From Octadecabacter dasysiphoniae (GTDB lineage Bacteria; Pseudomonadota; Alphaproteobacteria; Rhodobacterales; Rhodobacteraceae), in the NCBI RefSeq assembly GCF_021532615.1, contig NZ_JAKGAQ010000005.1:1-64000 (forward strand): 64,000 nt of DNA. Reading direction: 5' to 3'. This document shows positions 18,057 through 25,508 of the stretch, piece by piece. Positions within the stretch are counted from its first letter, which is position 1; each line of letters opens with the position of its first letter. The notes below the pieces were generated by a model. The model worked only from the letters and a program-made list of their open reading frames with translations, was not told the origin of the DNA and made no database searches. The position numbers and the translations under genes are program-made.

Positions 18057-19913
18057 TCAGGGTTTTTCCGCGGCATCCAGTTTTTCCAAGGCCACCATCC
18101 ACAGGCTTTCGGCCTTTTTCAGTGCGTCACGGACTTCGGCGTATTTGCGGTTCCAGGTTTCGAGTTCACCTTTGCGGGCGTCTTCGTACAGGACCGGATC
18201 GGCGAGCTTTTTGGACAGCTTGTCTGCCATGTCATTGATTTTATTGACGCGGTCTTCACATTTGCGCACGTCGGCCTTCATCGCGAGGATCTGGTCGCGG
18301 CTGGCCTTTGGTTTGGCGGGCTTTGGTGGTTTGGCTTTGTCGGCTTTGCGCGTATCCGGCGCGAGCAGCATTTTGCGATAGGCCTGAAGATCGTCGTCAT
18401 AGACATTGACGCGCCCGTCTTTGACGAGCCAGAGGCGATCCGCCACGAGGGACAGAAGGTGCATGTCGTGAGACACAAGGATGACGGCGCCGGTATAGGC
18501 GGTCAGCGCTTCGACGAGGGCTTCGCGCGATTCGATGTCGAGGTGGTTTGTCGGTTCGTCGAGGATCAGCAGGTGTGGGGCGTCGAGTGTGGCAAGTAGA
18601 AGCGACAAGCGTGCCTTTTGGCCACCTGACAAACGCCCGACCTCGGTTTCGGCCTGATCTGCGCCGAGGCCAAAGCCGGCCAGACGCGCGCGCAGTTTCG
18701 CGCCGCCTTCTTTGCCGCGTTCGCGAAACAAATGATCGAGCGGGGTTTCGTCGATGCGCAGTTCGTCCACTTGGTGTTGGGCGAAGAATCCAATGCGCAG
18801 TTTGTTGGACGATGCGAACTTGCCGCCCATCTTTTCAAGGCGACCGGATAGCAGTTTGGACAGGGTTGATTTGCCTTCGCCGTTGCGCCCGAGCAGCGCG
18901 ATGCGGTCGTCCTGGTCAATGCGCAAATCGAGGCGGTCCAGCACGATTGTATCGCCGTATCCGACTGACACGCCTTCGGTCGCGATGATGGGGGGCGAAA
19001 GTTCTTCGGGTTTTGGGAAGGTGAACACGGTGCGCGCGGCGTCTTCTGGTGCGCGGATGGTTTCCATCTTTTCCAGTTGTTTTACACGGGACTGCGCTTG
19101 TTTGGCTTTTGATGCCTTGGCCTTGAAGCGGTTTACGAAGGCTTCCAGATGGGCGCGTTTGGCGTCTTGTTTCTTGGCGGCGGACGCCAGCAGCGCACGT
19201 TTTTCAGCGCGCTGTTTTACGAACATATCGTAGTTGCCAGTGTAGTAGATCAGCCCTTTGTCTTCGAGGTGCAGGATGCCGCCCACGGAGCGGTTCAGCA
19301 ATTCGCGATCGTGGGACACAATCAAGACGGTGTGCGGGTATTTAACCAAGTATGCCTCAAGCCAAAGCGCGCCTTCGAGGTCGAGGTAGTTTGTCGGCTC
19401 GTCCAGCAGCAACAGATCTGGTTCGGAAAACAGCACAGCGGCAAGGGCCACGCGCATGCGCCAACCACCCGAAAACGCAGAGCAGGGTTCAAGTTGTTCG
19501 GCCGCCGTAAACCCGAGGCCTTTGAGAATAGAAGACGCGCGCGCCTCGGCTGACCAAGCATCGATGTCCGTCAGACGCGTCTGGATGTCAGAGATGCGGC
19601 CCGGATCGGTGGCGGTTTCGGCTTCGGCCAGCAAGGACACACGTTCGGTGTCAGCGGCCAGCACGGTATTGATCAGGGACACTTCGTTGCCGGGGACTTC
19701 TTGGCTGACGCCGCCGATTTTCCAGCCTTGCGGCATGTCGATTTCGCCAGTGTCGAGAACCATTTCGCCACGGATGATTTTGAACAGCGTGGTTTTGCCC
19801 GTGCCGTTGCGCCCCACAAGACCCACTTTGTGGCCTGTCGGAATAGTGACGGTGGTGTTTTCCAGCAGCGTACGGCCGGCAACGGAGTAGGTGATTTCTT
19901 TGATGCGTAACAT
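18057..19913 (-). CDS. ABC-F family ATPase
   Basis: A 618-aa soluble protein with two ABC ATPase domains and no membrane segment, hence ABC-F (translation factor/ribosome rescue type, Uup/YheS-like). Domain 1 has Walker A GRNGTGKTTLFK and signature FSGGWRMRVALA. Domain 2 has Walker A GRNGEGKSTLSK, signature LSGGQKARLSL and Walker B LLILDEPTNHLDIES. The basic interdomain linker (about residues 230-310) would reach the ribosomal peptidyl-tRNA site. The C-terminal 90 residues form a Lys-rich coiled coil, as in Uup-like proteins. Which ABC-F subfamily it belongs to is not decided here. Confidence 0.92.
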   Translation of the reverse strand: MLRIKEITYSVAGRTLLENTTVTIPTGHKVGLVGRNGTGKTTLFKIIRGEMVLDTGEIDMPQGWKIGGVSQEVPGNEVSLINTVLAADTERVSLLAEAETATDPGRISDIQTRLTDIDAWSAEARASSILKGLGFTAAEQLEPCSAFSGGWRMRVALAAVLFSEPDLLLLDEPTNYLDLEGALWLEAYLVKYPHTVLIVSHDRELLNRSVGGILHLEDKGLIYYTGNYDMFVKQRAEKRALLASAAKKQDAKRAHLEAFVNRFKAKASKAKQAQSRVKQLEKMETIRAPEDAARTVFTFPKPEELSPPIIATEGVSVGYGDTIVLDRLDLRIDQDDRIALLGRNGEGKSTLSKLLSGRLEKMGGKFASSNKLRIGFFAQHQVDELRIDETPLDHLFRERGKEGGAKLRARLAGFGLGADQAETEVGRLSGGQKARLSLLLATLDAPHLLILDEPTNHLDIESREALVEALTAYTGAVILVSHDMHLLSLVADRLWLVKDGRVNVYDDDLQAYRKMLLAPDTRKADKAKPPKPAKPKASRDQILAMKADVRKCEDRVNKINDMADKLSKKLADPVLYEDARKGELETWNRKYAEVRDALKKAESLWMVALEKLDAAEKP

Positions 19914-20088
19914 AAGGGGGCAGTGCCACGGTGTGCGGGGGGCGTCAATCAGGTGTTGGGGGTATCGCGCCTTGTGCGGCCCGTATCGCGCGTTGCGCCA
20001 AAATAATCCCCGCTTTCGTATTGGTGCGCCAGCGCGTATCGAACCTTACAAAGGTCTTGTGATTGCGGGTTGGGCTGTTAGAGCAATG

Positions 20089-20823
20089 ATGGAAGAAGTG
20101 GTTCTTATTTGTGTGGTGTTTTTGATCGCCGGGGCGATCAAAGGGACCGTCGGGATCGGTCTGCCGACAGTGTCTGTCGCGCTGATGAGTCAATTTATCG
20201 GGCCGCATGATGCGGTTGCGTTGGTTGTGTTTCCGTTATTGATTTCAAACCTTTGGCAGGTCTTTCGCAGCGGGGCGGGGTTGGAAACACTGCACAAGTA
20301 TGGCTATTTGATCGCGGTGTTGATGGTCACCTTGTGGCTGACCACGTTTGTGACTGTGGGGATTTCACCGGACACTTTGCTGACCACCATCGGGGTCGCG
20401 ATTGTGATCTTTGCGGCGTCCAGCCTTGTGCGGATGCCGCCGGAATTGCCAGACCGGTTTGACAAGCCCGCGCAGATCATCGCCGGATTTTCGGCGGGCG
20501 TTATTGGTGGGCTGACAAGCATTTGGTCGCCGCCGATTGTCACCTATCTGATCGCAAAGCGCACGGATAACGATGAATTCGTCAGGGCTGTCGGGCTTTT
20601 CATACTGCTCGGGGGGATCCCGCTTGCGATCGGGTTTTGGCAGACCGGGTTGTTGAACGGGGAAACGGCCCCCATTTCGGCGCTGATGATTGTGCCGACG
20701 TTGCTCGGGTTTTCGATCGGGGAGGTTGTGCGAAAGCGCATGGGATCGGGGATGTTTCGAACCGTGCTTTTGTGGATGTTCCTGTTGATGGGGCTTAATC
20801 TGCTTCGGCAGGCATTCTTCTGA
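20089..20823 (+). CDS. Sulfite exporter TauE/SafE family permease
   Basis: An inner-membrane permease of about 244 aa in the TauE/SafE (DUF81) family, typically exporting organosulfonates, sulfite or similar anions. It opens with MEEVVLICVVFLIAGAIKGTVGIGLPTVSVALM, the first repeat with its KGxxGxG pattern. The second repeat has QIIAGFSAGVIGGLTSIWSPPIVTYL. About eight membrane helices are predictable. I use ATG 20089; ATG 20086 is equivalent, while the longer reading frame back to 19891 overlaps the divergent ABC-F gene and lacks family sequence. Confidence 0.87.
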   Translation: MEEVVLICVVFLIAGAIKGTVGIGLPTVSVALMSQFIGPHDAVALVVFPLLISNLWQVFRSGAGLETLHKYGYLIAVLMVTLWLTTFVTVGISPDTLLTTIGVAIVIFAASSLVRMPPELPDRFDKPAQIIAGFSAGVIGGLTSIWSPPIVTYLIAKRTDNDEFVRAVGLFILLGGIPLAIGFWQTGLLNGETAPISALMIVPTLLGFSIGEVVRKRMGSGMFRTVLLWMFLLMGLNLLRQAFF

Positions 20824-20919
20824 CGGACGCGGCGCAGATGTCTGGAAAACACGCCTTTTCAACGCCCATGACCCATGCTAGCAGCGCCCCAAATCATTCA
20901 ACCCTTATGAGGTCTTATC

Positions 20920-21342
20920 ATGGCTATCCAGCGCACGTTCTCTATCATCAAACCAGACGCCACTAAGCGTAACCTGACAGGCAAAATCGCTGCCAAGTTC
21001 GAAGACGCAGGCCTGCGCATCGTCGCATCCAAGCGCATCCAGCTGACATTGGCACAAGCCCAGCAGTTTTACGGCGTCCACTCTGAGCGTCCGTTCTTTG
21101 GCGAATTGTGTGAATTCATGATTTCTGAGCCTATCGTTGTTCAGGTTCTGGAAGGCGAAGACGCGATTGCGAAAAACCGCGAAGTTATGGGCGCAACGAA
21201 CCCGGCAGACGCCGCAGACGGCACAATCCGCAAAGAATTCGCGCTGAGCATCGGTGAAAACTCTGTTCACGGGTCCGACGCACCAGAAACAGCGGCAGAA
21301 GAAATCGCATTCTTCTTCTCCGGCCTTGAGCTGGTTGGCTAA
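20920..21342 (+). CDS. ndk: Nucleoside diphosphate kinase
   Basis: Ndk transfers the gamma-phosphate between nucleoside di- and triphosphates through a phospho-histidine. The 140-aa sequence is complete and typical: [20 protein letters not shown] at the start, [14 protein letters not shown], and the active-site region [24 protein letters not shown] containing the catalytic His. It stands alone, with its own upstream gap of 96 bp and a strong terminator behind it. Confidence 0.98.
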   Translation: MAIQRTFSIIKPDATKRNLTGKIAAKFEDAGLRIVASKRIQLTLAQAQQFYGVHSERPFFGELCEFMISEPIVVQVLEGEDAIAKNREVMGATNPADAADGTIRKEFALSIGENSVHGSDAPETAAEEIAFFFSGLELVG

Positions 21343-21365
21343 GCGCCCTAGCGTTTGACACGAAT

Positions 21366-21398
21366 GGCCCCGTCGGAGCGATCCGGCGGGGCCTTTTT
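21366..21398 (+). terminator. Rho-independent terminator after ndk
   Basis: An 11-bp stem, GGCCCCGTCGG against CCGGCGGGGCC (one G-U pair), with a 6-nt loop and five T residues, 23 bp after the ndk stop. Confidence 0.88.
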
Positions 21399-21413
21399 GT
21401 TTAAGGATTTCCG

Positions 21414-22238
21414 ATGCATCTGTTCGCCCTGATCGCCGTCACGATGTGCGCCTTTGCGGCCAATTCCGTTTTGGCGCGAGCGGGGGTTTTCACGTTCGGC
21501 ACGGACCCGATGTTGTTTGCGGGTCTTCGTTTGGCAAGTGGTGCCGCGATGCTTGCGGTGTTGGTCGCTTTGCGGGGCGGTTGGGCAGCGGTGGACCGCG
21601 CCCGATTGGTGACGGCTGGCACGTTGCTTTTGTATTTGATCCCGTTTTCGATTGCCTATCTGACGCTGCCGTCGGGCGTTGGTGCGCTGATTTTGTTTGG
21701 CGTTGTCCAAATCACAATGTTTGGGGTGTCGTATCTAACGGGAACCCAACCGACCGCACGCCAGTGGGGCGGGATGGCGGTTGCCATGATCGGGCTGGGA
21801 TGGCTGTTGTGGCCGTCCGAACGTCTGACGCTGGATGCCATTGGCGTCGTCTTTATGGTTGTGTCCGGGTTTGGCTGGGGCGTGTTTTCCATGCGCGGGC
21901 GCGGGTCCAAAGACCCGTTGGGCGATATGGCGATCAGTTTCGTTTTATGTGCGCCCGCAGCTTTGGTTTTGATTGTGATGGGGGGCGGGTGGTCGCCCTG
22001 GGGTATTGTCTGTGCCGTACTCAGCGGTGCGGTCAGTTCCGGCCTTGGTTATGCGCTGTGGTATCGTGTGCTGCCGCAGGTTGCGGCGACAACCAGCGCT
22101 GTTGCACAGCTTAGCGTTCCGGTGATTGCTATCATCGCAGGTGCGCTGTTGTTGTCAGAACCTGTGACGCTGGACATTGTTTTGGCGTCGGTTGTTGTGC
22201 TGGGCGGGATTGCGGTGTCCGTGCTGAAACGCGCCTAA
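21414..22238 (+). CDS. DMT superfamily (EamA) transporter
   Basis: A 274-aa inner-membrane protein with ten hydrophobic segments arranged as two EamA repeats, as in drug/metabolite exporters. It opens MHLFALIAVTMCAFAANSVLARAGV; a second-repeat hallmark is the final PVIAIIAGALLLSEPVTLDIVLASVVVLGGIAVSV. A Shine-Dalgarno AAGGA precedes ATG 21414. The gene starts just after the ndk terminator and ends convergently with the lytic transglycosylase gene, overlapping it by four bases. The substrate cannot be inferred. Confidence 0.88.
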   Translation: MHLFALIAVTMCAFAANSVLARAGVFTFGTDPMLFAGLRLASGAAMLAVLVALRGGWAAVDRARLVTAGTLLLYLIPFSIAYLTLPSGVGALILFGVVQITMFGVSYLTGTQPTARQWGGMAVAMIGLGWLLWPSERLTLDAIGVVFMVVSGFGWGVFSMRGRGSKDPLGDMAISFVLCAPAALVLIVMGGGWSPWGIVCAVLSGAVSSGLGYALWYRVLPQVAATTSAVAQLSVPVIAIIAGALLLSEPVTLDIVLASVVVLGGIAVSVLKRA

Positions 22239-22714
22239 CAGTCGCGGCGCACTTCGCGGGTGCGCAGGCCGGTTTCGACCAACATGCAGCGATCGCGGGC
22301 TTCAAAATAATACCCCCGCGCGTACCAGCCAACGGCAGTATCAATGTCCCCGTCCGACAAAAGCCATGCCCCGCGCAGATAGCGGCCCGCGTAAATCAGG
22401 TTTGTTTCCGCATCCAGCAGATCGTTTCGCGCGCCAGTAAACCCCATGCCCCGCGCGGTTTCAGGCAGGATTTGCATCAGCCCATAGTAGGGACCATTGC
22501 GCGCATCGGCGCGATAATCGCTTTCGCGTTGGATGACGGCGTGCAGCAAATCTTCGGGGATGTCGTGCTCGGCTGCGTATTTCACGATCAGCGCGCGCAT
22601 GGCGGGTGTTTCGCCGGGGAACAGGGCCAGCGATTGCGCTGGCGGTGCGGCCTGTTCGGCGGGGGCGCTGCACGACGCCAGAACCAATGTGATGATCGTG
22701 ATCAGGGTTTTCAT
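22235..22714 (-). CDS. Small lytic transglycosylase lipoprotein
   Basis: A 159-aa lipoprotein with an SLT domain. The signal peptide ends in a lipobox (LASC, Cys15). The catalytic Glu is E64 in IQRESDYRADARNGPYYGLMQILPETARGMGF, the SLT/goose-lysozyme-like signature, and AETNLIYAGRYLRGAW follows. It cleaves peptidoglycan between MurNAc and GlcNAc, forming anhydro-MurNAc, on the periplasmic side. It is short compared with most MltC/Slt enzymes, being essentially the catalytic domain plus anchor. Confidence 0.9.
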   Translation of the reverse strand: MKTLITIITLVLASCSAPAEQAAPPAQSLALFPGETPAMRALIVKYAAEHDIPEDLLHAVIQRESDYRADARNGPYYGLMQILPETARGMGFTGARNDLLDAETNLIYAGRYLRGAWLLSDGDIDTAVGWYARGYYFEARDRCMLVETGLRTREVRRDC

Positions 22715-22774
22715 GGGTCTAGGGCTAGCGCGGGGGCGATGATTGCGAAAGATCGCGCCAAACCTGCGCGCGAC

Positions 22775-23101
22775 TTATTGCCGATCAATCAGGCCGATCT
22801 GGTCCATGAATGCGTCGAGTTCTGATTTTGCGGGTTTGGCGTTGGCCGCCTTGATGGCATCAAATTTGACGCGCAGTGCCTTTTTCTCTTCGCCTTTGCA
22901 GTCGTTCCATGGGCGCCCCTGAAGCCCCATCACCAAAACGTAGTATCCGATGAAATGGGGCTTGTAGCCGTTCGCCAATATCCGTGCATAGCCTTCGTCG
23001 GCGCCCATGTCGCGCAGGTCTTCTGCGGTCATGACACCTGCGGCGTTAAATTCGGCCTCCATCACGGGGCCAAGATTCTTGATGGTGGAAATAGCAGCCA
23101 T
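22775..23101 (-). CDS. TfoX C-terminal domain protein
   Basis: A 108-aa protein matching the TfoX/Sxy C-terminal domain (ISTIKNLGPVMEAEFNAAGVMTAEDLRDMGADEGYARIL), a helix-hairpin-helix-like fold. In gammaproteobacteria full-length TfoX activates competence genes; this stand-alone C-terminal domain lacks the N-terminal domain and its role is unknown. The C-terminal half (GEEKKALRVKFDAIKAANAKPAKSELDAFMDQIG) is specific to this protein. It lies downstream of the small proline-rich ORF on the same strand. Confidence 0.82.
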   Translation of the reverse strand: MAAISTIKNLGPVMEAEFNAAGVMTAEDLRDMGADEGYARILANGYKPHFIGYYVLVMGLQGRPWNDCKGEEKKALRVKFDAIKAANAKPAKSELDAFMDQIGLIDRQ

Positions 23102-23188
23102 TGGGCCATTTTAGGCACCGCAGAAAAAAAGACCAGAGGCCGCGGCACGGCGCAGGACAGGCCCACGCGCGCCAGCGTCCGCTGGTCA

Positions 23189-23353
23189 TCAGGTCCGCAC
23201 ACCTGAGGGGAGGAGGGCGTGCGGGGTATTTGGAATCAGATGCTCGCGAAGTCCTTGAAGACGACGGGTTTGGGGGGGGCCGGGCCTGCGGGCGGTGCCG
23301 TTGGGGGACGGACGCGGCGGGGCCGGTGTTGGTGCTGCTTGTTGGGTCGGCAT
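23189..23353 (-). CDS. Small proline-rich ORF with a C8 homopolymer
   Basis: A 54-codon ORF starting MPTQQAAPTPAPPRPSPNG, with a well placed AGGAG eight bases before its ATG (CAT at 23351-23353). It contains a run of eight C (coding strand; 8 G at 23272-23279 on the plus strand). As written, the frame continues into an Arg/Leu-rich tail. One base fewer in the run would instead give PPKPVVFKDFASI followed by a stop, which looks more protein-like. I do not recognise the gene. It may be a real 39-residue protein with a homopolymer error or slippage site, or non-coding. Confidence 0.4.
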   Translation of the reverse strand: MPTQQAAPTPAPPRPSPNGTARRPGPPQTRRLQGLREHLIPNTPHALLPSGVRT

Positions 23354-23665
23354 GGGGCCGCTCCTTTGTCTGCCTCGGGGTCGGCGGTGCGCCGATTGTC
23401 GCCTCTTGATGGGCTTGGGATAAGCCAATCAGCGCTTTGAGGTGTGAGAGGGGCCGAAATGTGGCAAGAAGAAGGCGATTAACCTTTTCGGTGCCTGCGC
23501 GGTGGGCAAGTATAGGGATTAATCTGTGGATAACTCTGCTTATCTAGTTATTTTGACTAGCCGAACCACTAAATACCATGCCACATTCCACATATAGACG
23601 GCGGGAGCTGCCATCCCGTCAAGAGCCGCATGAGCGGCCACTTACATTCCTTGGGGGAAATGAGC
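23354..23665. other. Intergenic region upstream of the OmpA-family gene
   Basis: About 310 bp with no convincing gene. It must hold the divergent promoters for the small proline-rich ORF and the OmpA-family gene. A TTGACT at 23553-23558 is a possible -35 element, but no well spaced -10 follows, so I do not call a promoter. A GGGGGA Shine-Dalgarno at about 23653-23658 serves the OmpA gene. Confidence 0.4.
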
Positions 23666-24856
23666 ATGAGTATTACAAAGCATTTACCGTGGATCGCGCC
23701 GACTGCGGCGATTCTGGCTGTGGGCGTCGGCGTTGGATCGTTCGATGGGTTGCTTGCGTCAGACGATCAGGACATCGCACCAATCAGCCAGACCACAAAC
23801 ACACAAGACCCGGCGATTGCAGCCCTTGCGGCCGTAACAGCCGCCGTTGAGGCCGCACCGGTCGAGCCTGAAAACACATCTGATCAGCTGGCGGCATTGC
23901 TGTCGGGCCCGACAGAAGAACCCGTCGCAGCACCCGTGGTTGAGGACGTTGATGTGACGCGATCCCAAGGGTTTGCGACCGCGACCGTCGCCCCAACACA
24001 AGACGTTGTTGCCGCCGCGCCCCAACAGCCCGCACCACAGGTTGGCGCAGATTTCTTTAGCGCCGCACAGGCCAATCTTGCGCAGGCCAATTCCTGCGCC
24101 AACGATCTGCGCAATCTGGCGACACAAGCCAAAGTCTATTTCCCGAGTGGCGCGCTGACGGGGGAGGCCACCGGCATCGCCCAAGCCCGCCTGATCGGCA
24201 CCATTGCATCCCGTTGCCAAGGCGTGTCCATCGAAGTGCAGGGCCATTCGGATGCGTCCGGTGATCCCGCCATCAACCTGCGCCTGAGCCAGGAACGCGC
24301 CGAAGCCGTCATCGGACGGATCGCGGCGGGTGGCATTGATACATCCAGGTTCGTGGCCGTTGGTATGGGCAGTGCGCGCCCGTCCGGTGTGACTGGTGTC
24401 GAATCTTCGGCGTATTATGACCGCCGCGTAGAATTTGAAATTCTGGACACTGTTCAGACCGCTGCCTTTACGGCGCCTGCATTTGGCACGGCGGATTACA
24501 GCACGGTTGCCTGTGTTATCCAGCTGCAAGAGGCCGTGGATGCGACGACGATTTCTTATGCGCCGGGGTCTGTGACAGTATCGCGTGACGATTTGAACGC
24601 CGCTATGGGTCTGGCGCAGCTTGCCAGTGCATGCCCGCAGGCGCGGTTGCGGGTCGTGGGCCAACACGCTGAAGAATATGGAACAGTCGAAGACGCAGGC
24701 ACAGGCCGTATGCGTGCGGTGGCTTTGATGACGACACTGGTCGGGGCGGGCTATGCGTCTGAACAGATCATCATTGGTGCGCCGTCAGACAGCCGACCCA
24801 TTGAGGGGCTGAGCAACAGTCGGGTTGATTTCGACGTGATCCTCGAAGAATTGTAA
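23666..24856 (+). CDS. OmpA family protein with two OmpA-like modules
   Basis: A 396-aa envelope protein. An N-terminal hydrophobic segment (HLPWIAPTAAILAVGVGVGSFDGLLAS) serves as signal or anchor, then comes a low-complexity Ala/Pro/Thr/Val region (about residues 35-130). A canonical OmpA/MotB peptidoglycan-binding domain follows (YFPSGALTGEA...IEVQGHSDASGDPAINLRLSQERAEAVIGRI). The last 120 residues look like a second, degenerate copy (ISYAPGSVTVSRDDLNAAMGLAQLASACPQARLRVVGQHAEEYG...NSRVDFDVIL). ATG 23666 is chosen for its Shine-Dalgarno spacing; ATG 23660 is two codons earlier. A strong terminator follows. Confidence 0.85.
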   Translation: MSITKHLPWIAPTAAILAVGVGVGSFDGLLASDDQDIAPISQTTNTQDPAIAALAAVTAAVEAAPVEPENTSDQLAALLSGPTEEPVAAPVVEDVDVTRSQGFATATVAPTQDVVAAAPQQPAPQVGADFFSAAQANLAQANSCANDLRNLATQAKVYFPSGALTGEATGIAQARLIGTIASRCQGVSIEVQGHSDASGDPAINLRLSQERAEAVIGRIAAGGIDTSRFVAVGMGSARPSGVTGVESSAYYDRRVEFEILDTVQTAAFTAPAFGTADYSTVACVIQLQEAVDATTISYAPGSVTVSRDDLNAAMGLAQLASACPQARLRVVGQHAEEYGTVEDAGTGRMRAVALMTTLVGAGYASEQIIIGAPSDSRPIEGLSNSRVDFDVILEEL

Positions 24857-24882
24857 ATCGCTTCAAAGCGGTTAATCTTATG

Positions 24883-24910
24883 ACGCCCAGTCTTCGGACT
24901 GGGCGTTTTT
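24883..24910 (+). terminator. Rho-independent terminator after the OmpA-family gene
   Basis: A perfect stem ACGCCCAGTC / GACTGGGCGT closed by a stable TTCG tetraloop and followed by a T-tract, 27 bp after the stop codon. Confidence 0.93.
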
Positions 24911-24979
24911 CGTTGTGGGGTCGGGTTTTGTGGCGGGGGTTAAAATTTAATACCTGATTGTTTTAATAAGGTTTGACTC

Positions 24980-25000
24980 ACCTGACAAAATTTGTCAGGT
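24980..25000. promoter_or_regulatory. Palindromic operator, probable iron-responsive box
   Basis: A perfect 10-bp inverted repeat, ACCTGACAAA and TTTGTCAGGT around a central A. Its core reads TGA-N9-TCA, the spacing described for RirA boxes and the Iron-Rhodo-box of Rhodobacterales. It lies seven bases before the first gene of the imelysin operon, where a repressor would block transcription or initiation. Assignment to iron control is inference from the motif plus the iron-related operon. Confidence 0.75.
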
Positions 25001-25007
25001 ATTGGAT

Positions 25008-25499
25008 ATGAAGCATGACACCATATCCAGAGGCGGCGCGCCCGTTGGTCATTTGACCGAGTTGAACGCAATTGAGGCCGGTGCTGTTATCTATTGGCGC
25101 CTGTGGTCTTGCGGGATTGACGGCCAGCGCCGGACCCAATCGGATTTCCGAAAAATATTGGGCGATAAATCCGGCATCGAGGCAGTGGACGCCTTGGCCC
25201 AGATGTTTGATCTTTGCGTGCGCCATGGCCGACGCCCTTTGATGCGGCACGGGCTGGATTGCAAATGTCTTGGCGCGGACGAAAGCTGTATCGCCAACTT
25301 TATCGGGTATGCATCCGAATGCCGCCGCGAAGACGCGGCATTGATCGCATCTTTGATCGTTACACCTGATCTGTGCCTTCCGATGGCGGCCTTGGGGCAA
25401 ACATTCGGACTGGCCCTGCGCCGTATGGCTTTGGCTGATTTGCCGCGCGATGCCGCTGGGGCGTCCTGGTCACATTTTACATCTAAAACAATCCACTAA
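25008..25499 (+). CDS. Cys-rich protein of unknown function heading the iron operon
   Basis: A 163-aa soluble protein (MKHDTISRGGAPVGHLTELNAIEAGAVIYWRLW...). I do not recognise a named domain. Eight cysteines stand out for its length: WSCGID, FDLCVRH, LDCKCLGADESC, SECRRED and DLCLP, so the central CKC-x6-C cluster could hold a metal or Fe-S group. It has no signal peptide or membrane segment. It begins right behind the palindromic operator and ends 9 bp before imelysin, so it is the first gene of the iron-uptake transcript. Its place suggests a cytoplasmic regulatory or iron-handling role, but that is inference only. Confidence 0.8.
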   Translation: MKHDTISRGGAPVGHLTELNAIEAGAVIYWRLWSCGIDGQRRTQSDFRKILGDKSGIEAVDALAQMFDLCVRHGRRPLMRHGLDCKCLGADESCIANFIGYASECRREDAALIASLIVTPDLCLPMAALGQTFGLALRRMALADLPRDAAGASWSHFTSKTIH

Positions 25500-25508
25500 G
25501 GGAACATC

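Noticed and set aside
23101..23409. A 102-codon Gly/Arg-rich plus-strand ORF
   Set aside because: It overlaps both the TfoX-C start region and the small proline-rich ORF in antisense; composition reflects only the G-rich DNA.
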